64,000 nt of DNA from Zeimonas sediminis. Its GTDB lineage: Bacteria; Pseudomonadota; Gammaproteobacteria; Burkholderiales; Burkholderiaceae_E. Where the stretch lies: NCBI RefSeq assembly GCF_023721795.1, contig NZ_JAMQYE010000001.1:124001-188000 (forward strand), read 5' to 3'. The translations under genes were made by a program, and so were the position numbers. Positions 28,758 to 37,394 of this stretch are shown one piece after another (the stretch's first letter is position 1; the number at the start of each line of letters is the position of its first letter). The notes under the pieces were generated by a model. It did not search any database. It worked only from the letters and a program-made list of their open reading frames with translations, and had not been told where the DNA came from.

Positions 28758-30580
28758 CTGCTTCTCCATTCGATGATCGCGTCGGCGAGCTCGCCGGGCC
28801 GGATCGGCAGGGGGCCGGGCCGATGGAAGCTGGCCGGCCTGCCGGGCAGGTCGTGCATCGCGCGCAGGTACCGGAACAGCTGGGCCGAGTGGTTCTGCTC
28901 GACGACCAGGACGCGCTCGACGCCGGCGAGCGCCTCCGCAAGCTGCTCGGGCAGCGCCGGCGCGAGCAGCCGCAGCGCGACGAGCCGGAGCGCGATCCCT
29001 TGCGCGGCGAGCCGTGCCAGCGCCTCGCGCGCGACGCCGGTCACCGAGCCGAAGGTGAGGATCGCCGCGTCGCCGCTGCCCTCCAGGTCGGCCCACCACC
29101 GGCCGTAGTCGTGCTGCCGCAGCTTGCGCTCGCGCTTGTCGAGCTGCAGCGAGTGGTCGCGCGCCTGGCTGCTCGGGATCCCCGCCTCGGTCTTCTCGAG
29201 GCCGTCGGCCGTGTAGACCGTGCCGGGCGTGCCGGGAATCGCCATCGGCGAGACGCCGGACTCGGTGTTCCGGTAGCGCCTGAAGTCCGGCGCGTCCGCT
29301 TCGGCCACGAGGCGCCGGGCCGCGAAGCCGGGATCCGGCGGGCGATCGACGATCGCGCGGGACTGCCCCATGAACTGGTCGGACAGCACGATGGCCGGCG
29401 CCTGGGTCGCCTCGGCCAGCTCGACCGCCCACTGGGTCGTCGCCACGCAGTCGGTGATCGAAGTCGGCGCCAGCACGAGCCGCGGCGCATCGCCGTGCAG
29501 GCCGTCGACCGCGAAGGACAGGTCGCTCTGCTCGCTCTTGGCCGGGATGCCGGTCGAGGGGCCGCCGCGCATCACGTCGACGATCACGACCGGCACCTCG
29601 GCGCTGACCGCCAGCCCGATGCCCTCGGCCATCAGCGACAGGCCCGGGCCCGCGGTGGCGGTCAGCGACGGCACGCCGCCGAAGGACGCGCCGATCGCCA
29701 TGTTGATCGAGGCGAGCTCGTCCTCGGCCTGCAGCAGCGTGCCGCCGACCCGGGTGAGCGCGGGCGCCAGCCACTCGAGCATCTCGGTGGCGGGCGTGAT
29801 CGGGTAGGCGGCCACGAAGCGGATGCCGCCGCGCAGCGCGCCCAGGCCCGCGCCCTCGTTGCCGCTCAGCAGCCAGCGGTCGGCCGAAGCGGTGCCGGGC
29901 GCCGCTCCGGGTGTCGTACCTTGTGTTGCACTGGCCGGTGCGAGCGCCGGCGCGCCATGGCCTGCCTCGACGGCGCCCCCGGCCTCGAAGCCGGCGCGCA
30001 GCGCCTGCAGGTTGGCCTCGAGGCCCGCCGCGTCGCGCTTCCACGAGGCCTGCACCGCGGCCTCCAGCGCCTGCGCGGGAATGCCAGCCAGCCTGCCCGC
30101 TACGCCGAGCGCGACCATGTTGGTCCAGGCGCCGCGGATCGCCTTCGCGGTCTTCTTGAGCGGCAGCGACACGAAGCGCGCGCCGCCGGCCAGGAACACC
30201 GGCGGCGGCTCGCCCTCGTCGGCGTCGCCCAGCAGCAGGCCGGAGGCCCTGAGCGGGATCTCGTCGGCGAAGCGGTTCACGTTCTGCCAGTCGAGGGCCA
30301 GCAGCAGGTCGAAGCCGTCGTCGAGCGATTCGGTCGGCACGGTGGCCAGCCTCAGCAGCGCGGCGGCCTCGCCGCCGCGGATCTGCGGGCCGCTGGTGCG
30401 CACCATCAGGCCGTACAGGCCGGCGCGGGCGGCCGCGTCGAGCAGAAGGTTGCCGGCGGTCATCACCCCGCTGCCGCCGCTGCCGGCCAGCGCGATCGAG
30501 ATGCTCCCCCCGGGGCGCGGCGGCTCGGGGCCGGATGCCGCGGGCCTTGCCGCTGGTTCCCTGGTCGACGCGAGTTCCAT
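28754..30580 (-). CDS. korA: 2-oxoacid:ferredoxin oxidoreductase, fused gamma-alpha subunit (KorA)
   Basis: 608 residues. The N-terminal gamma domain (about 26-200) starts with ALAGSGGSGVMTAGN; the alpha (pyrimidine-binding) domain from about 230 contains AYPITPATEMLEWLA, SLTATAGPGLSLMAE and MRGGPSTGIPAKSEQSDL. This gamma-alpha fusion is typical of KorA. The start at 30580 follows AGGAGG. It diverges from bcrC across 232 bases containing an FNR box and the shared 23-bp element, which argues for 2-oxoglutarate-driven ferredoxin reduction for ring reduction. Use of phenylglyoxylate as substrate cannot be excluded. Confidence 0.9.
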   Translation of the reverse strand: MELASTREPAARPAASGPEPPRPGGSISIALAGSGGSGVMTAGNLLLDAAARAGLYGLMVRTSGPQIRGGEAAALLRLATVPTESLDDGFDLLLALDWQNVNRFADEIPLRASGLLLGDADEGEPPPVFLAGGARFVSLPLKKTAKAIRGAWTNMVALGVAGRLAGIPAQALEAAVQASWKRDAAGLEANLQALRAGFEAGGAVEAGHGAPALAPASATQGTTPGAAPGTASADRWLLSGNEGAGLGALRGGIRFVAAYPITPATEMLEWLAPALTRVGGTLLQAEDELASINMAIGASFGGVPSLTATAGPGLSLMAEGIGLAVSAEVPVVIVDVMRGGPSTGIPAKSEQSDLSFAVDGLHGDAPRLVLAPTSITDCVATTQWAVELAEATQAPAIVLSDQFMGQSRAIVDRPPDPGFAARRLVAEADAPDFRRYRNTESGVSPMAIPGTPGTVYTADGLEKTEAGIPSSQARDHSLQLDKRERKLRQHDYGRWWADLEGSGDAAILTFGSVTGVAREALARLAAQGIALRLVALRLLAPALPEQLAEALAGVERVLVVEQNHSAQLFRYLRAMHDLPGRPASFHRPGPLPIRPGELADAIIEWRSR

Positions 30581-30640
30581 GCCGCCCCTCCTTGTCCTGT
30601 CGCGCTGCGCCGGGCGCCCGGCCAGTGCTGCGGTTCGGGT

Positions 30641-30654
30641 TTGATCCAGATCAA
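30641..30654. promoter_or_regulatory. FNR-type binding site between korA and bcrC
   Basis: TTGATCCAGATCAA matches the FNR/AcpR consensus TTGAT-N4-ATCAA perfectly. It lies 60 bases upstream of korA and 158 bases upstream of bcrC. Anaerobic activation of bcr by an FNR homologue is known in Azoarcus (AcpR); here it could serve either side, and the arrangement fits activation of the rightward bcr transcript better. Confidence 0.85.
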
Positions 30655-30693
30655 GATCGGCGAGACGCCTTTGCGTCACGATCCGGTCATAAA

Positions 30694-30716
30694 TACGCAT
30701 TACAGTACCGAAATAC
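30694..30716 (-). promoter_or_regulatory. Shared 23-bp element, copy A (kor/bcr)
   Basis: On the minus strand it reads GTATT-TCG-GTAC-TGT-AATGCGTA. It matches copy B (55387-55409) at 17 of 23 positions. It includes TGTAAT (30699-30704), a good -10 for leftward korA transcription, so a protein bound here would block RNA polymerase. Candidate operator for the local Rrf2 (BadM-like) regulator; that assignment is inference. Confidence 0.6.
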
Positions 30717-30812
30717 AAGAATAATCACGGCGAGCGCGCAGGTCAACACCGCGAAGCGGGGAACGGACGAAGGAATCGAGGCGGCGAGCGAAGGCCGCGA
30801 TTGGGGGCAACG

Positions 30813-31994
30813 ATGACGAACGAAACAGGATCCGTGCAGCAGATCGTCGGCCGCTGCCAGGCGCTGTTCGAGGATCTCGACTTCGGCGCGGTGAAGGCCT
30901 GGAAGGCCGCCGAGCCCGGCCGCAAGGCGATCGGCTACATGCCGGTCTACGTGCCGCGCGAGCTGGTCCACGCGGCCGGCATGCTGCCCGTCGGCATCCT
31001 CGGCGGCGGCGACCAGCTCGAGGTGATCCAGGGCGACGCCTACTACCAGAGCTACATCTGCCGGATCCCGCGCTCGACGATCGAGCTCGGCCTGACCGGC
31101 CGTCTCGACTGCCTCGACGGCATGCTGTTCCCGTCGATCTGCGACGTGATCCGCAACCTGTCGGGCATGTGGCAGCTGATGTTCAAGGACAAGTACGTCC
31201 GTTACTTCGACGTGCCGCAGAACTACCAGGACGAGGTCGGTGGCCGCTTCTATGTCGAGGAGCTCGAGGTCCTGCGGCGCGACCTCGGCGAGCTGCGCGG
31301 CGCGCCGATCGGCGACGACGAGCTCAACGCGTCGATCGCGGTGTACAACGAGAACCGCCGCGCGATCCGCGAGCTCTACGCCTACCGGGCGGCCAGGCCG
31401 TGGCAGGCGCCGACCTCCGAGGTCTACCTGGTGCTGCGCGCAGGCATGGTCCTGCCGCCGGAGGAGCACACCCGGCTGGTTCGCGACTACCTGGCCGCGA
31501 CCGACGCGGTGTCCAGGCCGATGCGCGACAACGCGCGAATCGTGATCAACGGCTCGTTCTGCGAGCAGCCCCCGCTGAGCCTGATCAAGTCGATCGAGCT
31601 GTCGGGCTGCTACATCGTCGACGACGACTTCATGCTGGTGACCCGCTGGCTGCTCGACGACGTGCCCGAGGACGGCAAGCCGCTCGAGGAACTCTCCAGG
31701 GCCTTCCTGCACCGCTCGGCCTCGACCGCCGCGAAGTACGACGCGCGGCGCGAGGACAAGGGGCAGTTCCTGCTCAGGCAGGTCAAGGGCGCTGCCGCAG
31801 AGGGGGTCGTGTTCGCGGCGCCGTCGTTCTGCGACCCGGCCCTCCTGGAGCGACCGATGCTGCAGGACGTGCTCGCGAAGCACGGCGTTCCGTACACCGC
31901 CTTCAAGTACGCGGAGAACACCGGCCAGATGGCGCCGATCCGGGAGCAGTCGGGAACCTTCGCAGACTCGATCAAACTCTGGAGCGCAGCATGA
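30813..31994 (+). CDS. bcrC: Benzoyl-CoA reductase gamma subunit (BcrC)
   Basis: 393 residues of the 2-hydroxyacyl-CoA dehydratase D-component (HgdB) family. Landmarks are [60 protein letters not shown] and [21 protein letters not shown]; the Cys residues are candidate [4Fe-4S] ligands and the protein helps form the benzoyl-CoA site with BcrB. I start at ATG 30813. It overlaps bcrB by 4 bases. Size and order fit the Thauera bcrCBAD type. An FNR box and the shared element lie upstream. Confidence 0.93.
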   Translation: MTNETGSVQQIVGRCQALFEDLDFGAVKAWKAAEPGRKAIGYMPVYVPRELVHAAGMLPVGILGGGDQLEVIQGDAYYQSYICRIPRSTIELGLTGRLDCLDGMLFPSICDVIRNLSGMWQLMFKDKYVRYFDVPQNYQDEVGGRFYVEELEVLRRDLGELRGAPIGDDELNASIAVYNENRRAIRELYAYRAARPWQAPTSEVYLVLRAGMVLPPEEHTRLVRDYLAATDAVSRPMRDNARIVINGSFCEQPPLSLIKSIELSGCYIVDDDFMLVTRWLLDDVPEDGKPLEELSRAFLHRSASTAAKYDARREDKGQFLLRQVKGAAAEGVVFAAPSFCDPALLERPMLQDVLAKHGVPYTAFKYAENTGQMAPIREQSGTFADSIKLWSAA

Positions 31995-33304
31995 GCACCG
32001 TCGCCACGCCCGCGAGCGGCCGCAAGCCGGAAGTCCAGAAAGAGGACGCGATGTGGCTCCAGAAGGAGCTGATCAATCGCAACTACGCCGAGCTCGCGCG
32101 GGCGCGCGCCGAGAACCGCAAGGTGTCGGCGACCTTCGTGCCCGGCAACCTGAACGAGCTGCTGATGTGCTTCGACTTCGCGCGCAGCCTGCCCGAGACG
32201 AACGCGCTGCAGAACGGCATGCGCAAGAAGTCCGGCAAGTTCATCATGGACGCAGAGCGCGAAGGCCAGTCCGAGGACGTCTGCACCTACGTGAAGGCCG
32301 ACCTCGGGATGATGCAGGGCGGCGAGGTCGGCCCGACCGGCGAGCCGCTGCCGCGGCCCGACGTGCTGCTGCTGTCCTACACCGGCTGCTTCACCTTCAT
32401 GAAGTGGTTCGAGCTGATCCGTCACAAGTACGGCTGCGAGACGGTCATGCTGCACGTGCCCTACCAGGGCGAGGGCAGGATCGCGCCGAACATGCGCGAC
32501 TACGTGGTGCGGCAGCTCAAGGAATCGGTGATCCCGACGCTCGAGCGCATCTCCGGCGTGAAGTTCGACATCGACCGTCTGCGCGAGTACATGAAGGAGT
32601 CGGCGAAGGCCGAGGAGGACCTGGTCGCGGTGCTGCAGTCCGCGAAGAACCGCCCCTCGCCGATCGACGGCTACTTCGGCGCCGTCTACTACATCGGCCC
32701 GATCTTCACCGCCTTCCGCGGCACGCCGGAGGCCACGCAGTACTACCGGCAGCTTCGCGGCGAGATCGAGGAGCGGGTCCGGCTGGGCAAGGGGCCGGTC
32801 ACGCCCGACGGCGAGATGGGCGAGGAGCGGTACCGGCTGATCGTCGAGGGGCCGCCGAACTGGACCAGCTTCCGCGACTTCTGGAAGATGTTCTACGACG
32901 AGGGCGCGGTCGTGGTCTCGTCCACCTACGCGAAGGTCGGCGGGCTCTACGACTTCGGCTTCCGGCACGACCCCGACCATCCGCTCGAGTCGCTGGCCGA
33001 GTACTGCCTCGGCTGCTACACCAACCTGAACCTGCCGTCGCGCGTCGACATGATCTGCCGGTACATCGAGGAGTACCAGGCGGACGGCCTGCTGATCAAC
33101 TCGATCAAGAGCTGCAACAGCTTCTCGGCCGGCCAGTTGCTGATCCTGCGCGAGGTGGAGAAGCGCACCGGCAAGCCGGCGGCCTTCATCGAGACCGACC
33201 TGGTCGACCCGCGCTACTTCTCGGCGGCCAACGTCAAGAACCGCCTGGAGAGCTACTTCCAGATGGTCAGGCAAAAGCGCGGCGCCGCGGTCGGCGCCCA
33301 CTGA
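31991..33304 (+). CDS. bcrB: Benzoyl-CoA reductase beta subunit (BcrB)
   Basis: 437 residues, HgdB family. [82 protein letters not shown] and [15 protein letters not shown] segments hold the candidate cluster cysteines. With BcrC it binds benzoyl-CoA and carries out Birch-like reduction to the cyclic dienoyl-CoA. It starts in an ATGA overlap with bcrC and is followed by an AAGGAGG ribosome site for bcrA. Confidence 0.94.
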   Translation: MSTVATPASGRKPEVQKEDAMWLQKELINRNYAELARARAENRKVSATFVPGNLNELLMCFDFARSLPETNALQNGMRKKSGKFIMDAEREGQSEDVCTYVKADLGMMQGGEVGPTGEPLPRPDVLLLSYTGCFTFMKWFELIRHKYGCETVMLHVPYQGEGRIAPNMRDYVVRQLKESVIPTLERISGVKFDIDRLREYMKESAKAEEDLVAVLQSAKNRPSPIDGYFGAVYYIGPIFTAFRGTPEATQYYRQLRGEIEERVRLGKGPVTPDGEMGEERYRLIVEGPPNWTSFRDFWKMFYDEGAVVVSSTYAKVGGLYDFGFRHDPDHPLESLAEYCLGCYTNLNLPSRVDMICRYIEEYQADGLLINSIKSCNSFSAGQLLILREVEKRTGKPAAFIETDLVDPRYFSAANVKNRLESYFQMVRQKRGAAVGAH

Positions 33305-33315
33305 AGGAGGCCGCC

Positions 33316-34656
33316 ATGCGTTGCTTCATCGGCATCGACCTGGGATCGACGACGACCAAGGCGGTCGTCCTCGACGAGCAGCAGAACGTGATCGGGCGGG
33401 GCATCACCAATTCCCGCTCGAACTACGACACCGCGGCCGCGATCGCCAAGCAGGAGGCGCTGGTCAACGGCCGCTTCCACCTGTTCCGGCAGGCGCTCGC
33501 GCAGACCGGCGCGCTGAACGGCCAGCTCGAGGGGTTCCTGGCGCAGCTCGAGCGCGACTTCCGCGCCGAGCAGTACCTCGAGCAGCTGGACGACCTCGCC
33601 GTGACCTGCCAACGGAGCCTGGCGAGCGCGAAGTTCGGCGACGACGCGAAGGTGGTCGGCGAGGCGCTCGACGAGGTCTTCCGGCGCATTGCCGCCGAGG
33701 CCCCGGCCCTGTTCGCGCCCGGCGCGCGCCGCAAGTCGGACTTCTTCCGCGACATCGCCGGCAGCCAGTACCTGGCCGCGGGCGAGGCGGTCGCCAAGGA
33801 GCTCGGCATCCGCTACGACTACCTGCTGAACGTGTTCGACCGATCGATCATCGAGGTCGAGAACCGGGTCTACGCGGGATCGATCCGTCGCCACCTGCTG
33901 GCCGCGCTGGAGCGCACCTTCGAAGCGATGCCCGGGACCGCCGGGCGGCGCACGCAGGTCGAGGCGCCGGTCAAGGGGATCCTCGATACCGAGATGGAGG
34001 AGACCTACGTGGTCGGCACCGGCTACGGCCGCGCCCGGCTGCCGTTTTCGAAGGAGCACGTTCGCTCGGAGATCCTGTGCCACGGGCTGGGCGCGCACGT
34101 GATGTACCCGCAGACCGCCACCGTGCTCGACATCGGCGGGCAGGACACCAAGGCGATCCAGGTCGACCCGACCGGCATCGTCGAGAGCTTCCAGATGAAC
34201 GATCGCTGCGCGGCCGGCTGCGGACGCTACCTCGGCTACATCGCCGACGAGATGAACATGGGCCTGCACGAGCTCGGGCCCCTGGCGATGAAGTCGACGA
34301 AGACGGTCCGGATCAACTCGACCTGCACCGTGTTCGCGGGGGCCGAGCTGCGCGACCGGCTCGCGCTCGGGGACAAGCGCGAGGACATCATGGCCGGGCT
34401 GCACCGATCGATCATCCTGCGCGCGATGTCGATCCTGGCCCGCTCGGGCGGGATCCGCAACGAGTTCACCTTCACCGGCGGCGTGGCCAAGAACGAGGCG
34501 GCGGTCAAGGCGCTGAAGGAGCTGGTGTTCGAGAACTACGGCGAGATGACGCTCAACATCGATCCCGACTCGATCTACACCGGCGCGCTGGGCGGGGCGA
34601 CCTTCGCCTGGCGGGCGGTGGTCGAGGAGGGCAAGACCGCCGAGGCGCGGGCCTGA
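33316..34656 (+). CDS. bcrA: Benzoyl-CoA reductase alpha subunit, ATPase (BcrA)
   Basis: 446 residues of the BadF/BcrA ATPase family (actin/Hsp70-like fold). The N-terminal phosphate loop is [35 protein letters not shown] and [12 protein letters not shown] carry the second nucleotide loop and the Cys residues for a [4Fe-4S] cluster shared with BcrD. It couples ATP hydrolysis to low-potential electron transfer. The long N-terminal half (about 45-225) distinguishes it from BcrD. Strong AAGGAGG at 33304-33310. Confidence 0.94.
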   Translation: MRCFIGIDLGSTTTKAVVLDEQQNVIGRGITNSRSNYDTAAAIAKQEALVNGRFHLFRQALAQTGALNGQLEGFLAQLERDFRAEQYLEQLDDLAVTCQRSLASAKFGDDAKVVGEALDEVFRRIAAEAPALFAPGARRKSDFFRDIAGSQYLAAGEAVAKELGIRYDYLLNVFDRSIIEVENRVYAGSIRRHLLAALERTFEAMPGTAGRRTQVEAPVKGILDTEMEETYVVGTGYGRARLPFSKEHVRSEILCHGLGAHVMYPQTATVLDIGGQDTKAIQVDPTGIVESFQMNDRCAAGCGRYLGYIADEMNMGLHELGPLAMKSTKTVRINSTCTVFAGAELRDRLALGDKREDIMAGLHRSIILRAMSILARSGGIRNEFTFTGGVAKNEAAVKALKELVFENYGEMTLNIDPDSIYTGALGGATFAWRAVVEEGKTAEARA

Positions 34657-34682
34657 GCCGTGCGCACGAACGGGAGAACGCA

Positions 34683-35519
34683 ATGACCTGCACGATCGGA
34701 ATCGACATCGGCTCGGGCGCGGTCAAGACCGTGCTGTTCGAGGTGGACGGAGACAGGCAGACCTGGCTCGCGAAGCGCTGCGAGCGGATCCGCCGCCGCG
34801 ACCCGATGCAGCTGGCCGAGGAGGGGCGCGACGGCGTGCTGGCCGACGCCGGCCTGGACCCCTCGGCGGTGGACTACATCGCGACCACCGGCGAGGGCGA
34901 GAACGTGGCCTTCGCGACCGGTCACTTCTACTCGATGACCACGCACGCGCGCGGCGGGGTCTTCCTGCACCCCGGGGCGCGGGCGGTCGTCGACATCGGG
35001 GCCCTGAACGGGCGGGCGATCTACGTCGACGAGCGCGGCAAGGTGCTCGCCTACAAGATGACCAGCCAGTGCGCGTCGGGCTCCGGGCAGTTCCTCGAGA
35101 ACATCGCGCGCTACCTGGGCGTGGCGGTCGAGGAGATCGGTCCGCTGTCGCAGAGCTCCGAGGACCCGGAGAAGGTCAGCTCGATCTGCGCGGTGCTGGC
35201 CGAGACCGACGTGATCAACATGGTCTCGCGCAGCATCGCGCCGGCCGACATCCTGAAGGGAATCCACCTGTCGATGGCCTCCAGGATCATCAAGCTGCTG
35301 AAGGTGACCGGCATCAAGGAGGGCACCGCGCTGATGACCGGCGGGCTCGCGCTCGACACCGGCCTGATCGCCGCGCTGCGCGAGGAAATCGCGAACGAGA
35401 AGACCGCGGTCGAGATCGTGAACCATCCGGACTCGATCTACGCCGGCGCGATCGGCGCGGCGCTGTGGGGCGCGTTCCGGCACGGCCGGCTGGCCGCGCT
35501 GCAGGCGCAGGCGGCCTGA
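34683..35519 (+). CDS. bcrD: Benzoyl-CoA reductase delta subunit, ATPase (BcrD)
   Basis: 278 residues, short BadG/BcrD-type ATPase. GIDIGSGAVKTVLFE is the phosphate-1 loop, VVDIGALNGRAI the phosphate-2 loop, CASGSGQFLENIA and SSICAVLAETD carry the bridging-cluster cysteines, and LMTGGLALDTGL the adenosine motif. It pairs with BcrA as the electron activator accepting electrons from ferredoxin. It follows bcrA after 26 bases; 108 bases then precede the ferredoxin gene. Confidence 0.94.
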   Translation: MTCTIGIDIGSGAVKTVLFEVDGDRQTWLAKRCERIRRRDPMQLAEEGRDGVLADAGLDPSAVDYIATTGEGENVAFATGHFYSMTTHARGGVFLHPGARAVVDIGALNGRAIYVDERGKVLAYKMTSQCASGSGQFLENIARYLGVAVEEIGPLSQSSEDPEKVSSICAVLAETDVINMVSRSIAPADILKGIHLSMASRIIKLLKVTGIKEGTALMTGGLALDTGLIAALREEIANEKTAVEIVNHPDSIYAGAIGAALWGAFRHGRLAALQAQAA

Positions 35520-35529
35520 GGTGCGTCGA

Positions 35530-35590
35530 CGCGGGCGCCCGCCCGGGCCCGCCGGGCGACGCGACCGTCGAACACCGGTGTCGAACACCG
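35530..35590. repeat. GC palindrome plus 11-bp direct repeats before the ferredoxin gene
   Basis: The 108-base gap between bcrD and the ferredoxin gene contains a 12-bp perfect palindrome GCGGGCGCCCGC (35531-35542) and two direct copies of GTCGAACACCG (35567-35577 and 35580-35590) spaced by 13 bases. The hairpin may separate mRNA segments for bcr and ferredoxin; the direct repeats could be a protein site. Function is not shown. Confidence 0.5.
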
Positions 35591-35627
35591 ATTCCCCGGA
35601 AATTGCCCAGACGAAAGGGAGGCCGAC

Positions 35628-35873
35628 ATGGCACTGACGATCAACGAGAACTGCACCGCCTGCGACGCCTGCAAGCCGGTCTGTCCGAACGACGCGATCA
35701 GCGTCGGCGACCCGGCCTACGTGATCGACCCGCTGCGCTGCACCGAGTGCGTCGGGGCAGAGGACGAGCCCCAGTGCATGCTGGTCTGTCCGGCCGACTG
35801 CATCGAGCCGCATCCGGACTTCCGCGAGACGCCAGAGGAACTGCTCGCGAAGTACGAGTCGCTTCACGGCTGA
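35628..35873 (+). CDS. 2[4Fe-4S] ferredoxin for benzoyl-CoA reductase
   Basis: 81 residues. Cluster I ligands are C9, C12, C15 and C19; cluster II has the unusual C38-x2-C41-x8-C50-x3-C54 spacing typical of the low-potential ferredoxins of the Thauera/Allochromatium class that serve benzoyl-CoA reductase. A C-terminal helical extension (ETPEELLAKYESLHG) is also typical. AGGGAGG precedes the ATG. It probably accepts electrons from KorAB. Its last 10 bases overlap the end of the convergent NnrS-like gene. Confidence 0.92.
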   Translation: MALTINENCTACDACKPVCPNDAISVGDPAYVIDPLRCTECVGAEDEPQCMLVCPADCIEPHPDFRETPEELLAKYESLHG

Positions 35874-37078
35874 CGCGCGCAGGCCTCCTTTTCCGCGCGG
35901 CGTTCCCGCGCGCCGGCGGCGACGGCCGCCGCGGTGCCGACGACGAAGGCTGCGAGCGCCAGCGCGTTCAGCAGGCCGCCGGTGCGAGACAGCGCGAACG
36001 CGCCGCTCGCGTCGCCGGCCAGCCTCAGCAGCAGCGACAGGTGCAGCAGTGCCAGCGGCAGGTAGAACCAGCGCCGATAGGGCACCGCGACGCGCAGCAC
36101 CGCCGGAAAGATGATCGGCGCGTGGCCGAGGACCATCGAGAACACGAATCCCAGCGCGAGCGCGTGTATTGCCGCGCCGTAGGCGGGGCTGCCCGGCGAC
36201 AGCCCGCCGGCGGCCGCGACGATCGCCCCGCCCAAGGCCAGCCAGGCGTAGCCGGCCAGCAGGCAAATCGCGATGAAGCGGGTCAGGCCCCCCTTGCGGA
36301 CGGTGCGGCGTGCGATGTCGTGGCGCAGCAGCCACGCCGCCAGCAGTACCAGCCCCGCGCCGAAGGCGGAGCCGGCCCACGGCCCGTCACCGGCGGCCAG
36401 CACGAACAGCATCAGCGCCAGCACCGCCCCGAACGCGAGCTTCGCCGCTTGCGAAGGCGGCATGAAGCGCGACAGTTCGAGCCGCTCGCCGGCGATCGTC
36501 AGCACCAGGAAGGCCATCCACCAGCCGGCGACCTCGTGGACGGCCGCGCCGGCGGCCCACAGCGCGGTCCCGAGCGGCCAGCAGGCCGCGGCCGCCGCCA
36601 TCGTGAAGGTGAACAGCGCCGGCTGCCGGCGAAGCACGTCGAGCGACGCGACGAGCAGGACCAGTCCGGCCAGGAACCAGGCGACGGCCGCCAGGCCGGC
36701 GGCGCTGCCGAGCGCCGGCAGTCCGGCGCCGCCGAGCGCGAGCATCGTTCCCGCGCCGGCCAGCAGCGGCCCCGAATAGGCCCACGGGCGCCCGATCGCA
36801 ACCGCGCGCTCCAGCGAGATCACCGTGCCGAAGAAACCGCAGACGACCAGCGGGCCGTGCAGACCCGCCGACTGCGCGGCGATGTCCGGCATGCTCCAGC
36901 CGAGCCGGGCAAGGCCTGCGCCGACGCCTGCCAGCAGCCCGGCGAAGCCCAGCACCAGGATCGGCGCCCGCCACGGCGGCGGGATTCCCCGGCTCGCCGG
37001 CTTGCCGGGTGGCGAGGTCGTGGTCGGGGCCGGGGTCGGCGCGGCCGGCCGCGCACCGCCTTGGGGGGACGCGGGCAC
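35864..37078 (-). CDS. NnrS-like polytopic membrane protein
   Basis: 404 residues, GTG start, with about 12 hydrophobic segments after a Pro-rich N-terminus. GAAIHALALGFVFSMVLGHAPIIFPAVLRV and the conserved histidines in membrane helices (LHGPLVVCGF, HEVAGWW) resemble NnrS-family heme/copper membrane proteins linked to nitric-oxide tolerance in denitrifiers. Family assignment is by appearance, not by search. It is the last gene of the hemerythrin-GNAT-DUF59 group. Confidence 0.6.
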   Translation of the reverse strand: MPASPQGGARPAAPTPAPTTTSPPGKPASRGIPPPWRAPILVLGFAGLLAGVGAGLARLGWSMPDIAAQSAGLHGPLVVCGFFGTVISLERAVAIGRPWAYSGPLLAGAGTMLALGGAGLPALGSAAGLAAVAWFLAGLVLLVASLDVLRRQPALFTFTMAAAAACWPLGTALWAAGAAVHEVAGWWMAFLVLTIAGERLELSRFMPPSQAAKLAFGAVLALMLFVLAAGDGPWAGSAFGAGLVLLAAWLLRHDIARRTVRKGGLTRFIAICLLAGYAWLALGGAIVAAAGGLSPGSPAYGAAIHALALGFVFSMVLGHAPIIFPAVLRVAVPYRRWFYLPLALLHLSLLLRLAGDASGAFALSRTGGLLNALALAAFVVGTAAAVAAGARERRAEKEACARQP

Positions 37079-37082
37079 CGGA

Positions 37083-37394
37083 CTACCAGCCGAAGTGCTC
37101 GCGGGCGATGCCGGTCATCCGGTCGGGCGTCCACGGCGGGTCCCAGACCAGCTCGATGTCGACGCGCGCGGTGTCGGGAACGAGTTCCGAGACGACCCGG
37201 CGCGCGGCCTCGACGATCATGTCGGCCATCGGGCAGGCGGCAGTGGTCATCGTCATCTCGACCCGGACCGAGTCCTCCGACACGTCGATGCCGTAGACGA
37301 GCCCGAGATCGACGATGTTCATGCCGGCTTCCGGGTCGTCGACCTGGCGCAGCGCCTCGCGCACCGCGTCGTCGTCGGGCATGCCCTCGATCAC
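37083..37394 (-). CDS. DUF59/MIP18 family iron-sulfur assembly-type protein
   Basis: 103 residues. The N-terminal VREALRQVDDPEAGMNIVDLGLVYGIDV and the Cys-containing MTTAACPMADMI are the DUF59 signature found in SufT, PaaD and related Fe-S maturation factors. I choose the GTG at 37394 because it overlaps the GNAT stop as GTGA and has GGGAG at a good distance; ATG 37382 is the alternative. It may help mature or repair Fe-S enzymes of this island. Confidence 0.75.
   Translation of the reverse strand: MIEGMPDDDAVREALRQVDDPEAGMNIVDLGLVYGIDVSEDSVRVEMTMTTAACPMADMIVEAARRVVSELVPDTARVDIELVWDPPWTPDRMTGIAREHFGW

Noticed and set aside
28754-30580. KorAB as indolepyruvate ferredoxin oxidoreductase
   Set aside because: The gamma-alpha fusion followed by a separate beta subunit, and the divergence from bcrCBAD, match KorAB better than IorAB, whose alpha and ThDP parts are fused.
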